Under the pieces are notes generated by a model. That model was not told the DNA's origin. It did not search any database and saw only the letters and a list, made by a program, of their open reading frames with translations. From the NCBI RefSeq assembly GCF_003026215.1, contig NZ_PYOC01000003.1, positions 1 through 64,000 on the forward strand: DNA of 64,000 bases, in the 5' to 3' direction. Positions 15,013 through 23,021 of the stretch are shown piece by piece (the stretch's first letter is position 1; every line of letters starts with the position of its first letter). Source of the DNA: Photobacterium indicum. Lineage in GTDB: Bacteria; Pseudomonadota; Gammaproteobacteria; Enterobacterales; Vibrionaceae. The translations under genes were made by a program, and so were the position numbers.

Positions 15013-15566
15013 TGCGTGGGGTCTTGGGTTTAACCGTCCTTTGTGGGCTGTTTATATGGCTAAGACAGAAAAGCATTGCCACCAATCAGGGTGGCAATAG
15101 CAGTCCGATTAATGATTTTTGGTGGTCAGATTTACTCGATAATTCAGGAACACTTAACGACATGACAACAGGCTCAACGGTTCGCGGTATCCGTAATAAA
15201 AATCCGTTAAACATCGAATACAACAAGCGTAATAACTGGCTAGGCCAACAAGGCACAGACGGGCGTTTCTGTATTTTCTCTGATAACAAATACGGTTTTC
15301 GAGCGGGTGCACGTGTACTAAGAAGCTACCAGCGACGCGGTATCAATACCATTCACAGCATCGTGCATACCTTTGCCCCAAGCCATGAAAACGAAACCGA
15401 CCATTACGCCAATATGGTCAGTGAATGGATGGGTATCAGTAAACATGCGCCGATTGATGTCAGCAACGATCATGTAGCGGCGAACATCATCAAAGCGATG
15501 GCGAGAATGGAGGTCGGGCACAGCTACCCAATCAACACAGTATTAGACGGGGTGAAACTGGCATGA
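15012..15566 (+). CDS. Membrane-anchored lytic transglycosylase-like protein
   Basis: A 184-residue protein with an N-terminal membrane anchor (VLGLTVLCGLFIWL) and a lysozyme-like domain beginning GIRNKNPLNIEYNKRN (about residues 57-72), the signature of virion-associated peptidoglycan hydrolases that read GIRNxNPxNI. FSDNKYGFRAGARVLRSY, SIVHTFAPSHENETDHY and a C-terminal helix also match that family. It could open the cell wall during entry or act in lysis. Its ATG overlaps the spike gene stop (taATG), and the following 31-aa gene overlaps its end. Confidence 0.75.
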   Translation: MRGVLGLTVLCGLFIWLRQKSIATNQGGNSSPINDFWWSDLLDNSGTLNDMTTGSTVRGIRNKNPLNIEYNKRNNWLGQQGTDGRFCIFSDNKYGFRAGARVLRSYQRRGINTIHSIVHTFAPSHENETDHYANMVSEWMGISKHAPIDVSNDHVAANIIKAMARMEVGHSYPINTVLDGVKLA

Positions 15567-15658
15567 ATCCAACCGTAAAAAGCATTGGTATCAGCGTTGT
15601 CGGTGTCGTGATTGGCGCGTACACCCTAAAGTTTCTACGTAAAAAAGGATGGTTATGA
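15563..15658 (+). CDS. 31-aa single-span membrane protein
   Basis: A 31-residue frame (ATG 15563, TGA 15656-15658) reading MNPTVKSIGISVVGVVIGAY and a basic end (RKKGWL). Both ends overlap neighbouring genes by 4 nt. One membrane helix fills most of the protein. It could be a virion membrane peptide or part of a lysis set with the next two genes. Confidence 0.6.
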   Translation: MNPTVKSIGISVVGVVIGAYTLKFLRKKGWL

Positions 15659-15852
15659 TCGACTTTAAACAGAAAAGTACGCAAACAGGTTTAGTACTTA
15701 TCGCCAGCGTTGCCACAGGTATCTTAACAGGCAACACAGAACTAGCCGATGTGACTATCGGTGAATCAGGAGTTCAAGCGTCGGGCGCAATTCCAGCCGT
15801 AGCCGCCATGCTAATTGGCTTATGGGACACGTTCAGAAAAGAGAAGAAATAG
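15655..15852 (+). CDS. Small membrane protein, candidate holin (65 aa)
   Basis: A 65-residue protein from the ATG at 15655 (ATGA overlap) with two hydrophobic stretches (GLVLIASVATGILTG and IPAVAAMLIGLWDTF) and a basic C-terminus (RKEKK). Two spans, a charged tail and location right after the wall hydrolase fit a class II holin. No diagnostic motif exists, so this is topology and context only. Confidence 0.5.
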   Translation: MIDFKQKSTQTGLVLIASVATGILTGNTELADVTIGESGVQASGAIPAVAAMLIGLWDTFRKEKK

Positions 15853-15861
15853 GGGATTTGG

Positions 15862-16011
15862 ATGGAGTTATATCAAACAGTGTTAGTCGCTGCGGCTACT
15901 GGTTTTTGTTCGGCATTTGGAACTGGAATTGCAATGAAGACAGATATTACATGGATAAAGAAGTGTCTTGAATCACATGAATCCAGAATTTTACTTTTGG
16001 AAAAAAAATAG
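15862..16011 (+). CDS. Small membrane/coiled-coil protein next to the holin candidate (49 aa)
   Basis: A 49-residue frame (ATG 15862, TAG 16009-16011) behind AGGGG. One membrane helix (VLVAAATGFCSAFGTGIAM) is followed by a charged heptad-like helix (WIKKCLESHESRILLLEKK). Phages often keep a protein of this TM-plus-coiled-coil type next to the holin. Function unproven. Confidence 0.55.
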   Translation: MELYQTVLVAAATGFCSAFGTGIAMKTDITWIKKCLESHESRILLLEKK

Positions 16012-16063
16012 TAACAACAATAATTTAAATGTAAAATACCAAAAAAAATCATAGGTGAAATGT

Positions 16064-16942
16064 ATGAATAGTAAGGCGTTTGAGGTTGTAGCAAAAATAG
16101 TTGCCACTCATGGTCTAGCAGTGTTTTTGGTTATTTTTTACACTTTAATTATCTATCCAGAAAGTCAACAAGAACGTTCTGCATGGATTCAAGAGATAAC
16201 TAAAGTAAGAATGTTAGTAGATCCAGTTTCCAGACCGCTAAATACAATACAAGCAGATGCGATTTCAAAAATTGCAATAGACCAGTTTATTGCAAGGCTA
16301 AGATCATCATTTAATGATGATCTTAGTAGTTTTAGTGGTCTTAGTCGTCTTAGTAGTAGAATGAGCACGTTACAAAAAAGCACTCGTGATATTTTGAATG
16401 GGGTTCATGATGAAAATGATGTAACTAAAGAGAAAAAGAACAGTGCTTATTTTAATACCAATAAATACGAAATACTTAACAATTCGCAGAAATCAGATTT
16501 CTTCTCTTTTTATCAAAAAGTTTTTACAGAGGTTAACACTTTAGTTGAGCAAGAAAAAACGGAGAAAATGAAGTCATATAGAAGGTTATTTATACAAGAG
16601 GTGCAAAATAACGAATCTATCGTTATTCAATTAGAAAGGCTTCGATTAGATAATGGAACTTTAGAATCAATCTGGCGTGCATCACTAAAAATTGCACAAC
16701 AAGAGTGGTTTAAATCTATCAACGGTAAAGTTACACGTGGCAACTATATCGAAGTTCAATATTTTTTAAAGGAAGTATCCACTTTCCCATATTTTAATGA
16801 ATGGAAACGTGAAAATAGAGAAAGTGTTGACTTACTTTTAGGAGTCCAAGAGTTTAGTAATTATTCTGATTTTGAAAACTTAAACAATTTACTTCAAGTT
16901 GAAATGGCAAAAAAAATTAACTCATCTGCTTTCAATATTTAA
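16064..16942 (+). CDS. Membrane-anchored helical protein of unknown function (292 aa)
   Basis: A 292-residue protein from the ATG at 16064, which has an AGGTGA site; a GTG at 16055 is less likely. It has one N-terminal membrane span (GLAVFLVIFYTLIIYP) and a long, highly charged, mostly helical remainder. The coding sequence is more AT-rich than the structural genes and is followed by a strong terminator, so it may be a lysogeny or accessory gene (for example superinfection exclusion) rather than a virion gene. I do not recognise a family. Confidence 0.6.
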   Translation: MNSKAFEVVAKIVATHGLAVFLVIFYTLIIYPESQQERSAWIQEITKVRMLVDPVSRPLNTIQADAISKIAIDQFIARLRSSFNDDLSSFSGLSRLSSRMSTLQKSTRDILNGVHDENDVTKEKKNSAYFNTNKYEILNNSQKSDFFSFYQKVFTEVNTLVEQEKTEKMKSYRRLFIQEVQNNESIVIQLERLRLDNGTLESIWRASLKIAQQEWFKSINGKVTRGNYIEVQYFLKEVSTFPYFNEWKRENRESVDLLLGVQEFSNYSDFENLNNLLQVEMAKKINSSAFNI

Positions 16943-16944
16943 AA

Positions 16945-16980
16945 AGAGGCCCGCAACTGCGGTGCGGGCTTATTGTTTAA
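16945..16980. terminator. Hairpin terminator between convergent genes
   Basis: GCCCGCA (16949-16955) pairs with TGCGGGC (16963-16969), flanked by A-rich sequence on the left and T-rich on the right. It sits between the rightward 292-aa gene and the leftward lipoprotein gene and can serve both. Confidence 0.75.
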
Positions 16981-17669
16981 TTAATAGGAACAGTTCCCCA
17001 AACTATACTCACATCACTATAAAGTGCGCCTACGAGTTGGGTAGTACCGTTATCATCCACCGTAAATGCAGCCCCGTCGTAATCCCCGTTATAGCTTGCA
17101 GGGCTACAAGCTGTTGCCGTCATTGAAACCTTGAAGTAATGGTCATTCTTGGTCAACGTACCGGAAAAAGTACACATGCCATTAATCGTAATATTACCCG
17201 CTGAATCAATGTCCCATGTTGAACCATCATCTGTATTAGTGTGTGTACCGATTAACTGATTAAGAGACAAACTATCAGGCTGTTTCACGAAAGTATGAAC
17301 AAATGACTGACTATCAATGGTTGTCATTGCGCTGGCTGTATTGCCATTGAATGTCAGCGATGCTGTTTGTGATGAATCGTAAAAGCTAACACTATTAGAC
17401 CAAAGGTGAACGCCTTTAAGATCTAATGTGTCATTATTTAATGTAGCCGTATCGAATAAATACAGATTATTACTTGAATCAGCAGCAAGTACGCCATGAG
17501 TAATCTCGGTATCAATAATCATCACGGCATCATCTGATTTATAGATACCATTGGGTTGAATTGATGGAGTCGGGGAGATCGCAGTGTTTCCTGTGGCTTG
17601 TGAATCAGACGAACCGCCGCCACATGCTGATAATAACGCTACCGAAACGGCAATAACTAAATTTCTCAT
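16977..17669 (-). CDS. Prophage-encoded lipoprotein (230 aa)
   Basis: A 230-residue protein with a lipoprotein signal peptide: MRNLVIAVSVALLSACGGGS, lipobox LSAC with Cys16, then a Ser/Gly-rich tether. No Asp at +2, so outer-membrane sorting is expected. The rest is beta-rich with repeated short strands and two further cysteines near residues 165 and 187 that may pair. It is transcribed opposite to the phage late genes, typical of a lysogenic conversion gene that alters the host surface. No family is recognised with certainty. Confidence 0.7.
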   Translation of the reverse strand: MRNLVIAVSVALLSACGGGSSDSQATGNTAISPTPSIQPNGIYKSDDAVMIIDTEITHGVLAADSSNNLYLFDTATLNNDTLDLKGVHLWSNSVSFYDSSQTASLTFNGNTASAMTTIDSQSFVHTFVKQPDSLSLNQLIGTHTNTDDGSTWDIDSAGNITINGMCTFSGTLTKNDHYFKVSMTATACSPASYNGDYDGAAFTVDDNGTTQLVGALYSDVSIVWGTVPIN

Positions 17670-17764
17670 TCATAATCCCTTATATGTACAAAACTAAGGT
17701 GAGGATGATAGCCATAAAACAAGAGGCATATTAAGTTGAATGTGGATTCTTTGGGTTCACTTAA

Positions 17765-18217
17765 CTATTTGATTTTGCGTTTCTTGTAGTGTTTCTTTTT
17801 CTCTTTGGCGACTGTCTCAGATTCCGGTTGATTAATGCGGCGACCACCACGAAATGGCAGCGGCGTAACCACATTGGTTCGCACTGGAATATAGTCCAGC
17901 TCATACAGTCGTTTTAGCGCATGAAACTCGTCACAGCGAACAGCCCATGAATCCAGTTCTTTAGGGCCAAATTGGCGACCTTCGGGAGTGATAATAATGC
18001 AGCGATACTCATCAATACGAAAACCACGCCAACGGGTATCATCGGGTAAATAGCCACGGGCGCGGATGATAAGTAGCTTTTCAGCCATCGGATTTACATC
18101 AACTTTACCAGCCAACCAACGTTTGACGGTCACGGGTTTTACATGAAACCATGCGGCAGCTTGGGAAATTGAGTCAAAATGTCTCCAAAAAAGTTTGACG
18201 AACGATTCGTGCAACAT
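17765..18217 (-). CDS. Phage-type HTH regulator (DUF3653-like)
   Basis: A 150-residue protein from the ATG at 18217 (an upstream extension to 18349 is unlikely). Residues about 12-38 form a helix-turn-helix (DSISQAAAWFHVKPVTVKRW). The middle reads FRIDEYRCIIITPEGRQFGP, like the DUF3653 family found near filamentous-phage and dif-integrated elements in Vibrio. The C-terminus is strongly basic (AKEKKKHYKKRKIK). It is the last gene before dif. It may regulate the prophage or be left over from a further dif-integrated element. Confidence 0.65.
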   Translation of the reverse strand: MLHESFVKLFWRHFDSISQAAAWFHVKPVTVKRWLAGKVDVNPMAEKLLIIRARGYLPDDTRWRGFRIDEYRCIIITPEGRQFGPKELDSWAVRCDEFHALKRLYELDYIPVRTNVVTPLPFRGGRRINQPESETVAKEKKKHYKKRKIK

Positions 18218-18507
18218 GATATACCTCGCAAAATTTATTCTTATTAGAAAGTTATTTTCGATTGATAGACACATGATTGATTGGTGGTAGCGATTAAAAA
18301 TCCATTTTAACCAACACCACGAAAATAACGACATAACCATGGTTTTCATTCTGCCGATAACGTAACGAGTTCATTGATGGTTTAAAACCAAAGAAAGTTA
18401 ATTTAACTAACTGTTTCCAAAGGTTTAAATAGCCTTATCAATAAAAGTTTCGTTAGTGACGCATCAATATCAAAAATGACCTTTTAAATGTTAAATTTGG
18501 CCCCGTC

Positions 18508-18535
18508 AGTGCGCATTATGTATATTATGTTAAAT
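18508..18535. other. dif: Chromosome dimer resolution site dif
   Basis: A 28-bp site with XerC arm AGTGCGCATTA, centre TGTATA and XerD arm TTATGTTAAAT. From memory it differs from the E. coli dif at two positions and keeps the Vibrio chromosome 1 XerC arm. It is the target of XerC/XerD/FtsK dimer resolution and the usual integration site for filamentous and other integrative elements exploiting Xer. It bounds the corticoviral prophage on the right, and the island repeat A begins inside its XerD arm. Confidence 0.92.
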
Positions 18536-18650
18536 TCCGGTCGGGGCACCATAACTTCATGGGTGTGAAGTCTACTCTGTTATATCAATAGCTTATAAAT
18601 CACCAAAACGCATTGGCAAAATGAATCTTGTGTGTCTACTATAACTTCAT
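18529..18650. repeat. Island attachment-like repeat, copy A
   Basis: A 122-bp element starting GTTAAATTCC inside the XerD arm of dif, followed by CGGGGCACCATAACTTCAT, then a spacer, CTTATAAATC, CATTGGCAAAATGAATCTTG and a closing ATAACTTCAT. Copies B (36192-36276) and C (50472-50593) share the same order of blocks; A and C are equal in length, B lacks about 37 bp in the middle. The repeated ATAACTTCAT half-sites look like recombinase arms. Together the three copies delimit two stacked islands. Confidence 0.75.
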
Positions 18651-18660
18651 TGAACATAAT

Positions 18661-18758
18661 TGTATTTACCATAAAATAGGTAATTAGCACCTTACTTTAA
18701 GGTACTGCTGCAAATGGTCAGTTTGCATTGTCCTTCAAGTTCGGTACTCATTACCAAG
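18661..18758. repeat. Extended flank shared with the chromosomal end at 50644-50737
   Basis: About 98 bp beginning TGTATTTACCATAAAATAGG correspond, with scattered differences, to 50644-50737, the sequence lying between repeat C and the histidine kinase gene. Copy B lacks this flank. It shows that copy A is followed by a relic of the same chromosomal junction that is intact at copy C. Confidence 0.75.
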
Positions 18759-18914
18759 AGCTACAAAGATCAAAATCTGCAAGCACATTGCTTCGCTGCT
18801 GCTGTAGATTTCACACAGCACACGATCAAAAACGGCAAGCAATTGACTCAACAGTCGTTGCTTGCGTTATTTTTCAGGTGTTCGCTTCATCGACATGTGG
18901 CCGAACGATTTACG

Positions 18915-19175
18915 CGATGTTCTGGTATTTGTTCAGTATCTGATTCAGCTCTACCGCACGAATCGGATTCGATTTGGTCGTGCTGCATAGCGTTGGCCGT
19001 TAATGCGATAATTGAAATGTTGAATTGGCGCTGACATAAAATCCGCGTGGTGCGCTTGTAAGTCATCCAACACTGGCAAGCCATCAACACGATATCAATA
19101 TGCCCACGCTTTTCTAACTAAGCCCAATTGGATTGGTGTTGCTGTTGCCAGCAAGATACTCAACGAACGTCACGC
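18915..19175 (-). pseudogene. Decayed C-terminal receiver fragment of a hybrid histidine kinase
   Basis: On the minus strand a piece reads SIIALTANAMQHDQIES, matching IPIIALTANAMQCDQVEY of the intact kinase at 50795. Nearby pieces correspond to VLDGIQAT and AEDSNTNQLV, but the frame is broken by several deletions and stops. It sits in the same position relative to repeat A as the intact kinase does to repeat C. The divergence is considerable, so it is an old or foreign copy, not a recent duplication. The rest of 18218-19431 holds dif, repeat A and no other gene I can support. Confidence 0.72.
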
Positions 19176-19363
19176 GGTGTCTTTGACAATATGGTATCGA
19201 GGGTTTGTGTACTTTCAAGTGCTTCAGGAGGCGTTGTTTCAGTCGAAGCTTGTATTTGTTCAGTTTAATCCTAAGTTGAGTCTCTATATTTTTGACGTAT
19301 GGATAGAAACCCTGATGGCGAGAGAAAAATCAGATTAGCTAAAACAGATAATAATCACTTATT

Positions 19364-19406
19364 CTTAGAGTATTCTGCTTACATTCTGCAATCAAAATAC
19401 TCTAAG
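19364..19406. repeat. Inverted repeat downstream of the helicase gene
   Basis: Eleven-bp perfect arms (19364-19374 CTTAGAGTATT and 19396-19406) around a 21-nt loop, 26 bp after the end of the leftward 1148-aa gene. It may be a weak terminator, as there is no good T-run, or a mark of the island edge. Confidence 0.5.
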
Positions 19407-19431
19407 TAATGTGTTGTTATTTAAAGAATAA

Positions 19432-22400
19432 TCACCACACACTACTGAAATTAGAACAACTTGGATCTACGCATGCTTCAGGAGTATTAACTGTATTCAT
19501 TAAGTGTTCTTCCAGTAATAACGGCGTATTAGCTCTGATCTCATCCATGCTATTATAGATTGTCATACCATCACGAATAAGCTGGCTTGAACAAGCTTCG
19601 TGACACCAATCCTCATAGTTACCAACAATGAATAAATGGTGCTTTGCTCGTGTAACGGCAACATTAATCAAGTTAGGTTTGCTGTTTGCCCACTTGATCC
19701 CACCAGTGGTTCCCCTAGCCTTCGATGCGGCTAAACAGAAGATAACAACAGATGCTTCTTTGCCTTGGAAAGTATGAACGGTGCCGATGTTATCTTTTGT
19801 AAAATCACTGACTTCCCCCCCTTCTTTACCACCGAGTTGAGCCGCTTGCTGCATCCATTGTTTGTTCGAAGACTGTTTGTATAAAGATTTCCAGTTAGTC
19901 TGAAGTTCATTCTTCATGTGAGTAAAAGGTGTAATTAGGTAAATACCACCTTTTGCCATATCGGGTTGATGCTCAACAAGATAACGCATCAATTCAAAGG
20001 CGGAATCGGCCTCGGTATGGTTATTGTAACGTTGCCGTTTAATAGAATCTTTACTCTCAACCACGTTAAACCAGCCTGAAGAGACCGATTTCCACTTGTA
20101 AGGCACTGTAGCGATAACCATTTTATTATCGTAGGCAATACTATTAGCAATAGAGAACATAGGGTCTGTACAGCGGCGGTGAACTAACAAAGGAAGCCCA
20201 ACCTGTCGTTGGCCTATTAACGCTTTTATTGGCCCGGCTCTATCGGCTAATAACTGAGCTGAAGATTCGCTAACAAGGAAGCAGTCACCCCACGAGGTTT
20301 CACCATCTTTGTTGGATATAGCAATAAAATCAGATGCAATACCTCTGTCAATTTCGCCTTGGACTGGAACCACAGGTTCAAGCTGAATAGGATCCCCAAC
20401 AACCATAGCCTGTTTGCAGCGCTGAAGTAACCCAACGACATGATAGTTAACTGACTGTCCTGCCTCATCGAACATTGCTAAGCCTATCGTTGCTTTCTTT
20501 TGCATCAAGCGGAATTGGCTTTCTACTGATGATAGCGATGTTGACATTACTGGATACAGAAGAAATAACAGCCCCCACAATGTTTCATGGTTAGGGGTAT
20601 TTTCATGACTTTGATATTTACCGTTGATGAGCTGTGGTAGCAATTTGAAAGTATCATGATGCTCAGCTGCATTTAGCTTTATCATTGCCTCGTTAACACG
20701 CAAGGCCGCAACGAAAAGCTCACTTCTGAGCTGATTGATCCCCTTACTGCCAATTGGTGATAATTGTTGGATACGGGCTTCAGCATCATGCTCTTCTTCA
20801 TTACCTTGTAACTCAAATGCAGCCTTAGAAATTAAATGGCTACATGGATCTATTCCCCACTTATCAAAACGACTTGAGTTTAAATCTTCTAGCGCATCAC
20901 TATGGTTATCAAGCAAACCGTTAAAAGCATCCTTTGCATCTTTATACTCAGCTTCTAACTCATGTTTCCAAAGCTCTGACTTCCACCAAACCTGTGCTAA
21001 TTTTTGTAAAGCATTGAGGGATTCTAGCCAGAGCTTTTCATCTAACTGGCACCATTTTTCGACGAACTCTTCAACTAATAGTTCATCATCAGCTACTTTT
21101 TCAAGTGCTTCACTCAAGGGTGCTAAAAATCCCATATGTGTTTTTAAGAACTTTTGACTGGACGCAATACCTTGAATAAAAGCAGCAATGTTCCCTGTTG
21201 TTTTTAATTCTCCAAAGTAGTCGTTAAGCAGGCTCTGAGCTTCATCCTGAGATTTTCCTTTCAGCTGATACACCAAAGGAGACAAACCAAGGTAGTTACT
21301 TAACCCTTTAAGGTATCGTAATAACTTATTTAACCTATTGTCACAAAATGCTTTTCTATTACTACTGTTTCCTAGTACGGCACAGAACATACCCCATTCA
21401 TCGCTTTGCGATTGATGGCGGAAGTAACCGATATCATCGCGATATGATTCATGAATTTTACCTAGAGCTGGTAATTCCATTGATATGTTTTCGACCGCTT
21501 TGTTGTTACTAGATGCAACAACAATTGAAGCATCTAGAACAGCTTCCAGCGCCCTATCAGATGCCAACCAATCCTTTTCTGAAGACTCAGTTTCAAGCAA
21601 TCTAATGGTTCTAGTAACAAATCGGTCAGCAATAATATCTTTGAGTAATGTCGTTTTACCAGTACCGGGAGGCCCATTAACTGCAACGATAGGATTATCA
21701 ATTTTCTTTGTTGCTAAGTTTACAGCGCAAGATTGCAATAGACTCAAGCCATAATCAGGATTCTCAGGCCAGCGACCTTTAAAGAAGCCTCTTGTCATCT
21801 TATAGTAACTATCAACGTCTTCTCTCGCAGAGCCAAGCATCACTTGGTTATCATTACCGAGTAAATATTGGTAAAGCGCTGGAGACAATGCATTCTTGGC
21901 AGATGTCTTACCTATTTGTTCCGCAATATGATTCAAATCATCGGCAAAAAATGGGCCTAATTGATTTTGCTCGTTCCCATCAGGGTAATAACAAAAGCGC
22001 CAACGAAATGTAGTGATATCTTCTAAGTGAGGTTTAATCTTGCTAGGGTTTATCGATTCATCGTACTTATCTTGCTTGTTTACTTCTACAGCCTTAGCAT
22101 ACTTCTCCATGAATTCTCGTGATTCATGGGTTGGCCAAAACTCTCTTGCAATACAGCGATTTATTTCAATGATTGCCAACTTTAACTGTTCTGTAGTCAG
22201 AGGCTCTGCCGCATTAGTTTCAGGATCTTTTTTCCCCGAAAGATGTTTATTTAGCAGCTGATCAATTGATTCAAAACAGGTATCGACCCAATCAGTTAAA
22301 GTCATATTGGCAGGCACTGAAGACCTGCATCGTCGATAAATAGTACGGATAGTTGCAAGGTTAACGACTTTGTCTTGATCTTCTTCGGAAAGTTGCCAAG

Positions 22401-22878
22401 TTAGGTATTTCTCACCTGTAGACTCATGAGTATTTAATGTTGGAATTAAAGCGACCCCCAGTAAATAGCTTTTAGGAGTTACCGTATTAGGGTGTAAAGG
22501 CTTACCGTTTTCGCCATCCTCATTTTTGAACAAATATCCGGCACGATGGCACTGAAACATCACAAACAGTTTGCTGTCTTTCTTAATCGCAGGAAATGGT
22601 TGTTCATCATCCAACCACTTTTTATCAAAATCATCAGCAGGTTCGCTAACAATGCCTTTCTTGAAATCATAAGGGCATTCTGGAATATCAAATAACTCAA
22701 AATCCAACCAGTAATCCAGTACAGAGAGTATTTGAAAATCAGTTAACAACGATTGCCTATTCGATGTGAATTGCTGTACAACGCCCCTATTACTACTTGC
22801 TGCTTCTGACTTGTTACTCGAATGCTCAGATTGACGGCCAAACAATGTTTTTACTAATGCTTTCAGAGAGAAGCGCAT
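19432..22878 (-). CDS. Large Upf1-like SF1 helicase/ATPase, defence-island gene
   Basis: An 1148-residue protein. Walker A is GPPGTGKTTLLKD (about residues 398-410), Walker B/motif II is LAMFDEAGQ (about 800), followed by VVGDPIQLEP, a motif III region, then GTVHTFQGKEASVVIF (about 1032) and VAVTRAKHHLFIVGN (about 1075). This is the layout of Upf1/Dna2-type SF1B helicases. Between Walker A and motif II lies an insertion of about 400 residues, and the N-terminal 380 residues have no recognised domain. It is the last gene of a leftward set with two DUF262 proteins (gap 143 bp). Such helicases occur in several phage-defence systems. No nuclease domain is visible within it. Confidence 0.75.
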   Translation of the reverse strand: MRFSLKALVKTLFGRQSEHSSNKSEAASSNRGVVQQFTSNRQSLLTDFQILSVLDYWLDFELFDIPECPYDFKKGIVSEPADDFDKKWLDDEQPFPAIKKDSKLFVMFQCHRAGYLFKNEDGENGKPLHPNTVTPKSYLLGVALIPTLNTHESTGEKYLTWQLSEEDQDKVVNLATIRTIYRRCRSSVPANMTLTDWVDTCFESIDQLLNKHLSGKKDPETNAAEPLTTEQLKLAIIEINRCIAREFWPTHESREFMEKYAKAVEVNKQDKYDESINPSKIKPHLEDITTFRWRFCYYPDGNEQNQLGPFFADDLNHIAEQIGKTSAKNALSPALYQYLLGNDNQVMLGSAREDVDSYYKMTRGFFKGRWPENPDYGLSLLQSCAVNLATKKIDNPIVAVNGPPGTGKTTLLKDIIADRFVTRTIRLLETESSEKDWLASDRALEAVLDASIVVASSNNKAVENISMELPALGKIHESYRDDIGYFRHQSQSDEWGMFCAVLGNSSNRKAFCDNRLNKLLRYLKGLSNYLGLSPLVYQLKGKSQDEAQSLLNDYFGELKTTGNIAAFIQGIASSQKFLKTHMGFLAPLSEALEKVADDELLVEEFVEKWCQLDEKLWLESLNALQKLAQVWWKSELWKHELEAEYKDAKDAFNGLLDNHSDALEDLNSSRFDKWGIDPCSHLISKAAFELQGNEEEHDAEARIQQLSPIGSKGINQLRSELFVAALRVNEAMIKLNAAEHHDTFKLLPQLINGKYQSHENTPNHETLWGLLFLLYPVMSTSLSSVESQFRLMQKKATIGLAMFDEAGQSVNYHVVGLLQRCKQAMVVGDPIQLEPVVPVQGEIDRGIASDFIAISNKDGETSWGDCFLVSESSAQLLADRAGPIKALIGQRQVGLPLLVHRRCTDPMFSIANSIAYDNKMVIATVPYKWKSVSSGWFNVVESKDSIKRQRYNNHTEADSAFELMRYLVEHQPDMAKGGIYLITPFTHMKNELQTNWKSLYKQSSNKQWMQQAAQLGGKEGGEVSDFTKDNIGTVHTFQGKEASVVIFCLAASKARGTTGGIKWANSKPNLINVAVTRAKHHLFIVGNYEDWCHEACSSQLIRDGMTIYNSMDEIRANTPLLLEEHLMNTVNTPEACVDPSCSNFSSVW

Positions 22879-23021
22879 CCCTGTTCCTTCTTTTGTGACT
22901 AATGTTTGAACGCCAACCTAAGGTGTACGAACTCACGAATAGAAATAACCTTAATATATCGATTATTTCAAAAAGTTCATTTTATATCAATAATTTAAAG
23001 CCATATCTTCATCGTATATGC

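Noticed and set aside
16320-16380. A short TTAGTxGTCTTAG repeat inside the 292-aa gene.
   Set aside because: It encodes a Leu/Ser-rich run (SSFSGLSRLSSR) and is explained as coding low complexity.
18714-19034. A 106-codon rightward frame over the region after repeat A.
   Set aside because: It runs antisense to the decayed kinase fragment, has no ribosome-binding site, and its composition is that of a shadow frame.
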